A stretch of 47,901 nucleotides of DNA from assembly GCA_964413535.1 (NCBI GenBank), contig CAYPTB010000019.1:1-47901 (forward strand), in the 5' to 3' direction. Below are positions 35,903-44,676 of the stretch, one piece after another; position 1 is the stretch's first letter, and each line of letters opens with the position of its first letter. Source of the DNA: CAYPTB01 sp964413535. Its GTDB lineage: Bacteria > Planctomycetota > UBA1135 > GCA-002686595. A program made the translations under genes and the position numbers. Below the pieces are notes generated by a model that saw only the letters and a list, made by a program, of their open reading frames with translations, ran no database searches and was not told the origin of the DNA.

Positions 35903-37877
35903 CGTCGGGCGACGCGTAGCGCGCGCGCAGCGCGGGGTCCGCGCGCACGGCGCTGCGGGCGAGCTCGACCAGGCGCACGTCGAGCGCGACCTCGTCCAAG
36001 CCCTCGTCGTTGAAGCCGGCTTGGCGCACGCCGGTCAAGCTGCCCATGCCGCGCTGCGCCAGGTCGAGCTCGGCGATCGCGAAGCCGTCGGACGTGCTCT
36101 CGAGCGCCGCGAGGCGCGCGGCGGCCGAGTCGTCGCCCAAGAGGAAGCACCACGCCGGTCGCGGGCCGCGGCCCACGCGCCCGCGCAGCTGGTGCAGCGC
36201 GGTGAGCCCGAGGCGGTGCGCGCCCTCGATCGCGATCGCGGTGGCTTCCGGCACGTCCACGCCGACCTCGACGACGGTCGTGCCCACGAGCAGCTTGGAA
36301 GCGCCGCTCCGGAAGCGCGCCAGGCGCTCCGCGCGCTCGAGAGCGGAGAGCCGCCCGTGCACGAGCTCGACGCCGTCGAGCTCTTCCTTCCAGCGCGCGT
36401 ACGCCGCTTCCGCGCCGCCTTCGCCCTCGATGCGCGGGCAGACCCAGAAGACGCGCTCGCCCAGCGCCGTGCGCTCGCGCAGGAACTCGCGCAGGCCCTC
36501 GACCTTGTCAGGCGGCACGCGCCGCGTCTTCACGCCCCCGCGACCGGGCGGCGCCTCGTCGAGCAGCGAGGTGTCGAGGTCGCCGTAGATCGTGAGCGCG
36601 AGCGTGCGCGGGATCGGAGTGGCCGTCATCAAGAGCGCGTGCACGTCGCGGCCCTTCTCGAACAGGCGCTCGCGCTGCGCCACGCCGAAGCGGTGCTGCT
36701 CGTCGACGACGGCCAGCGCGAGGCGCGCGAAGCGCACGTCGGACGAGAGCAGCGCGTGCGTCCCGAAGACGACCTGGGTGCGACCCCCCGCGAGCTCCGC
36801 CTGGGTCTCGCGGCGCGCGGCGCGCGCGAGCGAGCCCGTGAGCAGCGCCGTGCGCAGGCCGAGCTCGCCGAAGGAGCGCCTGAGTCCCTGGAAGTGCTGC
36901 TCCGCGAGGAGCTCCGTCGGCGCGAGGAAGGCGGCCTGTCGACCGGATTGCGCGACGACGAGACAGGCGATCGCCGCCACCCAGGTCTTGCCCGAGCCGA
37001 CGTCGCCCTGCAGCAGTCGCCGCATCGGCGCGCTGCGCGCGAGATCGGCCCGGATCTCGCTCGCCGCGCGCAACTGCCCGGAGGTGAGCGGCGCCGGGAA
37101 ACGCGCGCACAGGGCCGCGAACTCGCCGTCGCCGACCGCGATCGCCGCCGCGCGTCCGCGTGCATCGAGGCTCGACGCCGCGAGCCGCGCCTGCAAGGCG
37201 AGCAGACGCTCGAGCGCGAGGCGCCGCCGTCCCGCCTCGAACGAGGCGCGATCGCGCGGGAGGTGTACGTCGCGCACCGCCTGCGGGAGCGGCGGCAGGG
37301 CGTGCTCCGCGAGCCGCTCGGCCGACACGGGCTCTTCGAGCTCCGCCGCGAAGCGCTCGCACGCCGCGCGGCACAGACCGCGCAGGAACTCCTGACCGAT
37401 GCCCTCGGTCAGCGGATACTGCGCCATCGGCACGCTCGGGTCCTCGTCGGGCGCGACGAGACGCGGCGAGCGCAACGCGCCTCCGCCGGTGTCGACGAAG
37501 TGGCCCTCGCACACGATCTCTTGGCCGATCTCGAATCGCTCGCGCAGCCAGGGCTGGTTGAAGAACACGAGGTCGAGCGATCCCGAGGCGTCGTCGATGC
37601 GCACGCGCAGGACGGAGCGCCGCCAGCCGCTGCGGTAGAGTCGCTTGCCGCGCACCGTGCCGCGCACACGCACGCGCGCCGTCGCCGCGTCGCGCGCGGC
37701 GTCGCGCGCGCGGGCGAGCGAATCGGCGATGCGCGCAGGCTCCGTCAGGCGCGGCACGAGCAGGAGCAGGTCGCGCACGCTCGCGAGCCCGAGCTTCGCC
37801 AGTCGCGCCGCACGCACCGGCCCGACGCCGGGCAGCACGCCGAGGGGAGCGAGCTCCTCCGTCCTCGAGCTCTTCAC
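35886..37877 (-). CDS. recG: ATP-dependent DNA helicase RecG
   Basis: Remodels stalled forks and Holliday junctions. The 663-residue protein starts with a helix-hairpin-like LPGVGPVRAARLAKLG, then the OB-fold wedge domain (VRGTVRGKRLYRSG and SLDLVFFNQPWL). The helicase core has Walker A GDVGSGKT (Lys297), motif II DEQH in VVDEQHRFG, motif III TATPIPRTL and the C-terminal QLRGRVGRG motif. Length is slightly short of E. coli RecG (693). The start is a GTG at 37877 without an evident ribosome site; no better upstream start precedes the GPG region. It lies 11 bases after the GH113-like gene's stop on the same strand. Identification is secure. Confidence 0.96.
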   Translation of the reverse strand: MKSSRTEELAPLGVLPGVGPVRAARLAKLGLASVRDLLLLVPRLTEPARIADSLARARDAARDAATARVRVRGTVRGKRLYRSGWRRSVLRVRIDDASGSLDLVFFNQPWLRERFEIGQEIVCEGHFVDTGGGALRSPRLVAPDEDPSVPMAQYPLTEGIGQEFLRGLCRAACERFAAELEEPVSAERLAEHALPPLPQAVRDVHLPRDRASFEAGRRRLALERLLALQARLAASSLDARGRAAAIAVGDGEFAALCARFPAPLTSGQLRAASEIRADLARSAPMRRLLQGDVGSGKTWVAAIACLVVAQSGRQAAFLAPTELLAEQHFQGLRRSFGELGLRTALLTGSLARAARRETQAELAGGRTQVVFGTHALLSSDVRFARLALAVVDEQHRFGVAQRERLFEKGRDVHALLMTATPIPRTLALTIYGDLDTSLLDEAPPGRGGVKTRRVPPDKVEGLREFLRERTALGERVFWVCPRIEGEGGAEAAYARWKEELDGVELVHGRLSALERAERLARFRSGASKLLVGTTVVEVGVDVPEATAIAIEGAHRLGLTALHQLRGRVGRGPRPAWCFLLGDDSAAARLAALESTSDGFAIAELDLAQRGMGSLTGVRQAGFNDEGLDEVALDVRLVELARSAVRADPALRARYASPDARPRS

Positions 37878-37887
37878 GGGGGTGGGC

Positions 37888-40257
37888 TCAATCGCCGAAC
37901 AGCTCGGGGAGCAGCGCCTCGGCGGGCTTGTGCTGCGGCGAGTAGCCCGGGTCCGCGAGGCCTCCGCCGTCGGGATCGGTGGACCAGCTCCACACGAAGA
38001 CTCCGCCGAGCACGCCGCGCTCGCGCGCTGCCGACACGGCGTCCGCCAGGCCCGCGAAGAGCTCGCGCTGGCGCTCGGGATCGGGCTTCTCGCCCGGCAC
38101 CGACGGTCGTAGGCCTCCGCCGACGGAGCTCGGGAAGCCGACCGGGAAGAGCAAGAGCGGCGTCCCCGGCGTGCCGGCCGCCAGGACGAGCTCGTCGATC
38201 CGGCTCTCCATGCCCAGCGCGAGCGCGCGCCGGGACCTCCAGTGATCGGGAACCGACTCGAAGAACGCGCTCGACACGAAATCGAGTCGGTCCCACAGGG
38301 CGAAGCGCCCGACGTTGGCGCCCGTGCTCGAGCGCACCGAGTAGGTCACGCTCCCTCCGAAGAGCGCGCGCACGCCGACGATCCATTCCTCCCAGCTCTC
38401 GCGCTTCATGGCCAAGAGCGCGTGATCGACGTTCACGCGTCGGGCTTCGGGCTGGAAGCTCGACGCCGCGCCGAGCTCGGCCCCCATGCACAACAGGTCC
38501 GCGCCGACGAGCTCCGCGAGGAGCGCGTAGTGATCGAGGAAGCGCGCGTAGTTCTCGAAGAACCCCCGCCAGCTCGCCCGGCTCGTCCACGTCGCGTTGC
38601 CGGCGAAGGTCCCCGAAGGGCTCGTCAAGAGATGGGGCGCGAGGGCGACGCGCAGCGAGAGCGCGTGGGCGGCGGCGACGGCTTGGGCGAGGGCCAGGTC
38701 GGACTGGGTCGCGACGCGGCGCCGGCCGAGCGCGGCATCGGGCGTCTCCGGCCAACCCGGGTCGAGGAAGGCGGCCGTCGAGAGGAGCACGGCGTCGGCT
38801 CCGGCGGCGCGCGCGCGCGCGAGGCTCAGGGAGACCTCGCGCGCCGCGTAGCCGCCGAGGTCGCCCTCACCCGCCGGCTCGAGTGCGATTCCCTTCCAGA
38901 AGTCCGTGTTCGGCTCGCGCGCCGCGTGGGTCGGCGCGCGCTGAGCCTTCCGCTCGAGCTCCGCGCGGAAGTCCTCCTCCAAGGTCGCGTCGGGGACGAC
39001 CTCCGTCTCCCCGCGCCACAGCGCGCTGGCGAAGTCGCGATCGCCGGCCTCGAGCTCGCGCGCCGCGAGCCAGGCGAAGAGCGCGGCGCGCAGCGGGGCC
39101 CGCACGTGCGGCGACAGGCGCCGATCCGCGGCCGGGTCGACGAGCCGGGCCACCGACGGCGCGCGGCCGGAGCGCGCGAGGTGGGCGACGTGGCTCTCGA
39201 GGTCCGCCCCCCACCAACTGCCCGCGGCCGCCACGGGGATCGCTTCGTCGATCCACGCCGCGGACGGCGGTCCCAGTCGAGCGTGGAGCTCGACGCGCAC
39301 GGCAGAGGCTCCCCCGTCGTCGGGCACTCCGTCCGCGAGCAGCGCGTGCACGGTCCGGGACGCCGAGGCGGTCGCGAGCGACGGATCGAGGGAGAAGCGC
39401 AGCTTGTCCTCCGCGTGGCCGTACGCGTAGATCGTCGCGCCGGGGGGCGGGGGGCCCTCGTCCTGGAACCACGCCTCCAGCGCCGTGCGCGCGGCGGCGA
39501 CCCGGTCCAGGTAGCGGACGATGGTCCGATCGTCGACCTCCGGCGGCGCGAAGACGGCGCAGCGTCGATCGCTGATCTTGCGCATCCCTTCCGTGAAGGA
39601 CGACCAGGCGCTGAAGAGGTCGCGGGCGCTCTCCCACAGGATCTCGCCGTCCGGAGCGAGCCTCGCGTGGAAGAACGGATCGCCTTCCGAGTAGCACACG
39701 ACCGACATGCGCGCGGGCGGGGTCAGGTCCTCGACGATGCCGAGCAGGTACTCGGCGCGCGCGGCGAGGTAGAGGCCGGTCGCGACGCCGCGGCGCTCGG
39801 GATCCTCGAACCAGGCCACGAGCGCGTCGCCGGGCTCGTCGTAGACGCGCCGGCCGAAGCCGAAGCCGCCGTCCTCGAGCTCCTCGACGCCGAGCGCCTG
39901 CGCGAGGTCGCGCACGCCGTGGGTGTTCCAGTCCCCGACGACGACCCGCGGGCGCGCCGAGCGCGGCGCGGCCGGATCCACGAGCGCGAGGCGCAAGGAC
40001 GTGCGCGCTTCGAGCTCGCGCGCCGCGCGCCGCATCCGCTCGCGCAGCGGTCCGTCGTCGACGGCCACTTCGATGGCGTCCGCGCGCACGAGGCTCTGGA
40101 AGAGATCCCACGCACCGTCGGACACCGCCGAAGTTCCCCTCGCGCTCGCAAGTACAGAAGCGGGTGGACGCGCGGCCGGCGAAGAGCCCGCACCCGCGAA
40201 GGTGAGCAGGACGGCGGCCAGGATCCACGCGAACGGGCTCGAGCTCATCGGGGCCAT
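37888..40257 (-). CDS. Exported GH113-like TIM-barrel protein, probably catalytically altered
   Basis: A 789-residue protein from ATG 40257, or ATG 40248, with a signal peptide (FAWILAAVLLTFAGAG). About 430 residues of novel-looking N-terminal domain come first, with VVVGDWNTHGV and ATIYAYGHAEDKLRF. The C-terminal half resembles GH113 (clan A mannanase-like). It includes FWKGIALEP, a MGAELG strand-4 motif with Glu594 in the acid/base position, WEEWIVGVRALFGGSVTYSV, RLDFVSSAFFESV and GVFVWSWSTDPDGGGLAD. At the strand-7 position, where GH113 has (L/F)xEVGYPS with the nucleophile, this protein has LLFPVGFPSS, so the Glu is Pro705. It may bind glycan without cleaving it. It is close to a GT4 gene on the same strand. 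Confidence 0.7.
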   Translation of the reverse strand: MAPMSSSPFAWILAAVLLTFAGAGSSPAARPPASVLASARGTSAVSDGAWDLFQSLVRADAIEVAVDDGPLRERMRRAARELEARTSLRLALVDPAAPRSARPRVVVGDWNTHGVRDLAQALGVEELEDGGFGFGRRVYDEPGDALVAWFEDPERRGVATGLYLAARAEYLLGIVEDLTPPARMSVVCYSEGDPFFHARLAPDGEILWESARDLFSAWSSFTEGMRKISDRRCAVFAPPEVDDRTIVRYLDRVAAARTALEAWFQDEGPPPPGATIYAYGHAEDKLRFSLDPSLATASASRTVHALLADGVPDDGGASAVRVELHARLGPPSAAWIDEAIPVAAAGSWWGADLESHVAHLARSGRAPSVARLVDPAADRRLSPHVRAPLRAALFAWLAARELEAGDRDFASALWRGETEVVPDATLEEDFRAELERKAQRAPTHAAREPNTDFWKGIALEPAGEGDLGGYAAREVSLSLARARAAGADAVLLSTAAFLDPGWPETPDAALGRRRVATQSDLALAQAVAAAHALSLRVALAPHLLTSPSGTFAGNATWTSRASWRGFFENYARFLDHYALLAELVGADLLCMGAELGAASSFQPEARRVNVDHALLAMKRESWEEWIVGVRALFGGSVTYSVRSSTGANVGRFALWDRLDFVSSAFFESVPDHWRSRRALALGMESRIDELVLAAGTPGTPLLLFPVGFPSSVGGGLRPSVPGEKPDPERQRELFAGLADAVSAARERGVLGGVFVWSWSTDPDGGGLADPGYSPQHKPAEALLPELFGD

Positions 40258-40262
40258 CGAGT

Positions 40263-41423
40263 CTACGGACGCGGGCTCGACCGCTCCATGCGCGCGCCGC
40301 GCGCGACCCCCGCGACATCGGCATAGAGCTCGGCGTGCAGCGCGGCCACTTGCTCGAGCAGGAAGCCCTCGCCCACGCGCTCCTTCCCCGCGGACCCGAG
40401 CCGCTCGCGCAGCGCCGGGTCGACGACGAGCCGGCGCAGGGCCTCGGCCAGCGCGACGAAGTCCCCGGGCCGCACGAGCAGCCCGGTCTTCCCGTCGACG
40501 ACGCTGTGCGCCGGCCCACCGATCTCGGTCGCGATCACCGGCCGGCCGCGCGACATCGCTTCGAGGACTCCGATCGCGGGTCGGGCGGAGAGGCCCGGAT
40601 CCACGACCACGTCGCTGGCGTCGAGCAGGCTCGCCACGTCGGCCCGGCGCCCGAGGAAAGAGGCCTCCCGCGCCAGGCCGAGCTCGCGCCGCTCGCGATC
40701 GATCTCGACGATCGCCGGACCGTCGCCCGCGATCCACAGCCGCGGACGGATGCCGGCTTCCGCCAGGCGGGCGAGCGCCCGCAGGAGGACCCCGTGGCCG
40801 CGATCGGCCTCGAGCGAGGAGAGCACGAGCACCACGACGTCGTCCTGGCCCGCGCGCTCGGCCGCGCGCGCGAGCTCGCGCTCGGCGCCGAGGTCGAGCC
40901 GCGCCGGGTCCAGGGCCGCGGGGATCGAACGGATGCGCTCGGGCGCGAAGCCGCCCTCCTCCAACCGCGCGCGGGCCTCGGGGGTCGACGCGATCGCCGT
41001 GTGCACGCACAGCCGCGCGAGCCGCGGCGCTTCCACCTCCCCGTCGAACGTGCGCACGAGCGGCAGGCCGGCGAGCCGCGCGGCGACGCTCGCGAGACGC
41101 ACGGCCCGGGTCCCGTGGACGTGCACCAGGTCGAAGCGCCTCCCCGCGAAGAGGCGCCAGAGCGCGAGGAACGCCCCCGGACCGAGGACCTCGTGGAGCG
41201 CGAGGTCGCGCAGGGCGATCCCCTGCTCGACCGCCTGCACGGACAGCCGACTCGAGTGCGAGGAGACCAAGAGGGTCTCGACTCCCTGGTCCGGGAGCCC
41301 GCCGAGCAGGATCGAGAGCCGGCGCGCGGCGCCCGACAGGAACGGATCCGCGCAGAACTGGACGACCTCCAGCTTCCGGCGCCCGGGCGCGCGCGCTCTC
41401 GAACTCGATTCCACGGCGGCCAC
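40263..41423 (-). CDS. Glycosyltransferase family 4 protein
   Basis: A 386-residue GT-B-fold enzyme that transfers sugar from an NDP-sugar, probably on the cytoplasmic membrane face. The N-terminal Rossmann half includes DLVHVHGTRAVRLASVAARL and PLVRTFDGEVEAP. The C-terminal half has LVLSSLEADRGHGVLLRALA, LWIAGDGPA, and VLEAMSRGRPVIATEIGG, the donor-binding end of the family. In the usual E-x7-E motif the second Glu is present (in VLEAM), but the first is replaced in SARPAIGV, a deviation that may affect donor phosphate contacts. The start is a GTG at 41423; GTG 41414 is an alternative and neither has a strong ribosome site. It ends 6 bases before the start of the GH113-like gene, and the two are likely co-transcribed. 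Confidence 0.88.
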   Translation of the reverse strand: MAAVESSSRARAPGRRKLEVVQFCADPFLSGAARRLSILLGGLPDQGVETLLVSSHSSRLSVQAVEQGIALRDLALHEVLGPGAFLALWRLFAGRRFDLVHVHGTRAVRLASVAARLAGLPLVRTFDGEVEAPRLARLCVHTAIASTPEARARLEEGGFAPERIRSIPAALDPARLDLGAERELARAAERAGQDDVVVLVLSSLEADRGHGVLLRALARLAEAGIRPRLWIAGDGPAIVEIDRERRELGLAREASFLGRRADVASLLDASDVVVDPGLSARPAIGVLEAMSRGRPVIATEIGGPAHSVVDGKTGLLVRPGDFVALAEALRRLVVDPALRERLGSAGKERVGEGFLLEQVAALHAELYADVAGVARGARMERSSPRP

Positions 41424-41451
41424 GATCCGAGAAAGAGTAGAGACGCGGGCG

Positions 41452-41465
41452 TTCCCCTTCGGGAA
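41452..41465. promoter_or_regulatory. Small hairpin in the divergent spacer between GT4 and phospholipase genes
   Basis: TTCCC (41452-41456) and GGGAA (41461-41465) flank a CTTC tetraloop within the 125-bp divergent spacer. It would fold as a short stem in the 5' untranslated part of either transcript or act as a small operator. There is no further evidence. Confidence 0.2.
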
Positions 41466-41548
41466 GAAAGGACCGAGAATCTGAAGGACGGTTTCGCCGG
41501 TTGCGCGCGCGTCCTACGAAACCCGGCACCCGACCGACCGGCCACACC

Positions 41549-42427
41549 ATGATCCTGCTCCTCGCCGCCTGCGCCCTCCTGTTCCTCTCCGGGTTCGCCT
41601 GGGGACCCGGGAATCACCTCGAGTTCGCCGAACGCGTGTACCGGCGCCGGCGCGAGCTCCTGAAACCCGACGTGGCGCGCCTGCTCGGGGAAGAGCGCGC
41701 CTCCTTCCTCTACGGGAACATCGCGGCCGACATCATCAACTTCAAGGGTTACGGCGGCCGCCAGAGCCACTGCCACCGCTGGGCCATCGTCGACGAGATG
41801 CGCGAGCTCGCGAGCTCGCCCGCCGAGGAGGCCTTCTGCCTGGGCTACCTCTCCCACCTGGCCGCCGACACGATCGCCCACAATCACTTCGTCCCCTACC
41901 ACCTCGTGCGCTTCGCGCGCGCGCGCGGCCTCGGACACCTCTACTGGGAGATGAGCGCCGATCGCTTCGTCCCCGAGGTGCGCTGGCAGACGATCGCGGA
42001 GCTCAAGCGCGACCGCGGGCTGGACGCGCTCGATCGGCTCATCGACCGCACGGTCGCGCGCAAGGCCTTCTCGATGCGTACCAACAAGCTGATCTTCAAC
42101 CACGTCCTGCTCGTCAGCGAGCGCGACCAGTGGCGGCGCGGCGTCGAGCGCATCCACCCGATCGGGCGCGTGGAGCTGCGGCGCGGGTTCCTCGAGCTGT
42201 TCCGCGACGCCGCCGTCGCGCGCGTGCGGCTCGCCCTGCGCGCGAAGGGCCTGGAGCGCCTGCTCGAGATCGACACGACCGGCAAGGCCGCGCAGAAGGA
42301 CGCGGCGCGCCGGCGGAAGGTCGTGGCGGCGCTCCCGGCCGGACCGGAACGCGCGCGTCTTGCCGAAGAGTCGGCGAGCGAGTTCCTCGTGGGGATGCAG
42401 TCGCCGCCGGACCCGCGCGTCGCCTGA
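41549..42427 (+). CDS. Zinc-dependent phospholipase C-like exported protein
   Basis: A 292-residue protein from ATG 41549; the open frame extends back to 41501 but that leader is not signal-like. A signal peptide (MILLLAACALLFLSGFA) is followed by WGPGNHLEFAE, so cleavage would leave an N-terminal Trp (Trp18 of the precursor), the residue that chelates zinc in Bacillus-type phospholipase C. Downstream zinc-ligand candidates occur in INFKGYGGRQSHCHRW and in GYLSHLAADTIAHNHFVPYH, with further His/Glu in GHLYWEMSADRF. This is the expected pattern for the PF00882 fold. The last 60 residues are Arg/Ala rich and helical. Likely acts on phospholipids outside the cytoplasm, though many members are uncharacterised. 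It is divergent from the GT4 gene. Confidence 0.88.
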   Translation: MILLLAACALLFLSGFAWGPGNHLEFAERVYRRRRELLKPDVARLLGEERASFLYGNIAADIINFKGYGGRQSHCHRWAIVDEMRELASSPAEEAFCLGYLSHLAADTIAHNHFVPYHLVRFARARGLGHLYWEMSADRFVPEVRWQTIAELKRDRGLDALDRLIDRTVARKAFSMRTNKLIFNHVLLVSERDQWRRGVERIHPIGRVELRRGFLELFRDAAVARVRLALRAKGLERLLEIDTTGKAAQKDAARRRKVVAALPAGPERARLAEESASEFLVGMQSPPDPRVA

Positions 42428-42443
42428 TTCCGGCCAAAGCGTT

Positions 42444-44480
42444 TCAGGGGAGCAGGAAGTAGAGCAGGACGTCCTCGCCCACGAAGCCGTTCCCGTTCAG
42501 GTCGCGCATGCTCTCGGTCTCGCTGGCGACGAAGACCGCCCCGACCAATCCGTCGGTGACGACCGCGGGCGTCGTTCCGTCCGCGCTGGGATCGTCGGGA
42601 ACCGTGTGCAGGACGAGCGGTTCGCACGCGAAGACCGGGCACAGGGCGAGCACGAAGCCCGTCGTGTCGCCGTCCCCGTCGAGGTCGACTTGCTGTTCGG
42701 CTTCGCTGACGCGGAAGAAGGCGAGACTACGCGCGACGACGATCCCGCCCTTCTGCGGCGAGAGGCCGAAGCCGACGCCGGGGAAGACGAGGACGTCGCC
42801 GGAGAAGCGCGGCCAGGTCGGCAGCTCGTCCGTGGTGTCCGCATCGGCGAACGACAGATCCTTGCACGCCGAGTTCAACGAGACGCCCTGCACCGACTCC
42901 TGGAAGGCGATCGGCAGACGCAGCTCGCTCTCCATGGGCGCCATCCAAGCCGCTCCGACGAACGGGATCGCCGAGCCCGTCCCGTGCTGGAACCTCCACG
43001 GCGTGAGCGGCGGCAGTTGCGGATTGTGCGACGCGACGAGCACGTTCATCTGACCGTCGCCGTCGATGTCCTCCGAATCCAGGGCCTCGTCGACCGCGAT
43101 GACGAAGCCGCTCGAGAGCCCCGCGAGCCCGTGCGATCCGCCCGCGATGCCGGTGGCGAGGGCGTGGAGCTCCGTCACGTCGCCGGGGGGCAGCACCGGC
43201 GCCAGCGGATCGGTCACCGCCCGCGTCCAACGCACGACCGTGTCCACGAGGTCCATGTCGAAGTTCAGGTCGCAGTTCGCCGACGCCTCGTCGCTCGCGG
43301 TCGCCACGAAGCCCTCGACGACCACCAGCCGGTCGGGCTCCACGCCCATGGGATCGCGGCCGACCAGCCCGGTGTTGCGCGGCGGGAACAGGACGGGATC
43401 GGCGAACCACGGCTCGAAGTGGAGGAAGTGGACCACGACGTCCGCCGCGTCCGTGTCGGGACTCGCGTTGCACTGGACCGGCTCCCACGCCGTCCCCATG
43501 AACTCGGGCGAGTCGCGATCGTTGAGGCTCGCCCCACCCTGATCGGCTTCGGACACGAAGAAAGCCACGAGCCAGTCGTTCTGGGCGGCGGTGCGGCGCG
43601 CACGGATCGGCGAGGTGCTCGAAGGGAGCGCGAGCCCCGTGCTCTGGATCCCGCGTTGCGGCTGGGCGGCGTCGAGCAGCGCGAGGACGGTGTTGTCGTC
43701 GGCGTCCATGTCGCCGTTCTGATTCGCGAGCTCGACCGTCTCGTCGTAGGCGAGGAAGAGCAGGCCCGCTTCCTCTCCGAGGAGCAGCGGCCGGCGCTGG
43801 CCCGTGTCGAGATGCGCCACCTCGACCGGGAGCCGCGGCGCCGTCTGAGCGAGCGTGCGCAGCGTCGTGGCTCCGTCGCCCGCAGCCGTGAGCACGAGGT
43901 CGGACACGTTCGACGCATAGTAGAGCCGCCCTCCGGCCGAGATCGCGGAGTTCACGTTCGCCGACGGCCGCAGGTCGTCGACGTAGCACACGCCCTCTGC
44001 GTTGCACTGGCCCATGCCGTTCGGAACGCTCGCGGCGCCGAAGGCCCAGTGCAGGAGCACGACGTCGTCCAGGACCGTGTCGCCGTTCCAGTCGCGCCCG
44101 TCGGTCGCCTCGACGACCTCGAAGTAGAGCTGGTCGCCGACGACGTGCGCGGCGAACGGCGCCACGCCCAGCGGGAAGAACGTCTGACCACCCATGCTCA
44201 CGGCCACCGCGACGGAATCGCCCATGAAGGCGTTCCCGTTGAGGTCCTGGGGACCGGCGGGCGAGTTCTCCTCCTCCAAATAGATCATCCAGTTGCCGAC
44301 GAGGGTGATGGGAGAGCCCGGGGCGACGTGCCCGCGCGTGGAGAGGGGCTGGAGCGAATCGTCGTCGTCGTCGCTCGAGCCGCACCCCGCGCACGCGAGG
44401 GCGAGGAGCGCGACGAGAGCGGCGAGAGCGGCGTCGTAGCGCGAGATCGATTGGAGCTTGGAAGCAGCGACGCGGGTCAT
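42444..44480 (-). CDS. Lipoprotein with repeated EF-hand/dockerin-like Asp-rich motifs
   Basis: A 678-residue envelope protein. The signal peptide ends in ALLALACAGC (acceptor Cys30 or Cys33) and is followed by the linker GSSDDDDDS. About six DxNGDx-type calcium-loop sequences are spread through a beta-rich body: DLNGNAFMGD, DWNGDTVLDD, NQNGDMDADD, DIDGDGQMN, DLDGDGDTT and the C-terminal DLNGNGFVGED. Their spacing, each followed by a hydrophobic strand, suggests a repeated propeller-like or WD40-type scaffold with calcium loops. I recognise no named family. ATG 44480 has AAGGGA about 9 bases upstream. It converges on the phospholipase gene and is divergent from the radical SAM gene. Confidence 0.85.
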   Translation of the reverse strand: MTRVAASKLQSISRYDAALAALVALLALACAGCGSSDDDDDSLQPLSTRGHVAPGSPITLVGNWMIYLEEENSPAGPQDLNGNAFMGDSVAVAVSMGGQTFFPLGVAPFAAHVVGDQLYFEVVEATDGRDWNGDTVLDDVVLLHWAFGAASVPNGMGQCNAEGVCYVDDLRPSANVNSAISAGGRLYYASNVSDLVLTAAGDGATTLRTLAQTAPRLPVEVAHLDTGQRRPLLLGEEAGLLFLAYDETVELANQNGDMDADDNTVLALLDAAQPQRGIQSTGLALPSSTSPIRARRTAAQNDWLVAFFVSEADQGGASLNDRDSPEFMGTAWEPVQCNASPDTDAADVVVHFLHFEPWFADPVLFPPRNTGLVGRDPMGVEPDRLVVVEGFVATASDEASANCDLNFDMDLVDTVVRWTRAVTDPLAPVLPPGDVTELHALATGIAGGSHGLAGLSSGFVIAVDEALDSEDIDGDGQMNVLVASHNPQLPPLTPWRFQHGTGSAIPFVGAAWMAPMESELRLPIAFQESVQGVSLNSACKDLSFADADTTDELPTWPRFSGDVLVFPGVGFGLSPQKGGIVVARSLAFFRVSEAEQQVDLDGDGDTTGFVLALCPVFACEPLVLHTVPDDPSADGTTPAVVTDGLVGAVFVASETESMRDLNGNGFVGEDVLLYFLLP

Positions 44481-44583
44481 GGGCGGAATCCCTTCTCGCG
44501 GCGATTCTGACCGCGCGGCCGCGCGACCACCAGCATCGATGCGGCGAGGTTCGAGCTCCGGACCTCGTCGGGGCGCGCTCCGT

Positions 44584-44640
44584 CCACCCGCGCGAGAGGA
44601 CTCGGGCGGCGGCCACCCGCGCGAGAGGACTCGGGCGGCG
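44584..44640. repeat. Two-copy 28-bp direct repeat in a divergent promoter region
   Basis: Bases 44584-44611 and 44613-44640 are identical over 28 bp (starting CCACCCGCGCGAGAGGACTC), offset by 29. They lie between the divergent EF-hand-like lipoprotein and radical SAM genes, ending 36 bases before the latter's ATG. A recent duplication or a two-site binding element are both possible. Confidence 0.85.
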
Positions 44641-44676
44641 CTGGAATGCGCGCACGCCGCCGGAGATCATGCCCGG

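Noticed and set aside
35811..39575. 1254-codon forward open frame opposite recG and the GH113-like gene
   Set aside because: Antisense of two genes with clear motifs; the sequence is low-complexity Arg/Ala/Glu. Only the GGDEF tail within the first 90 bases is kept.
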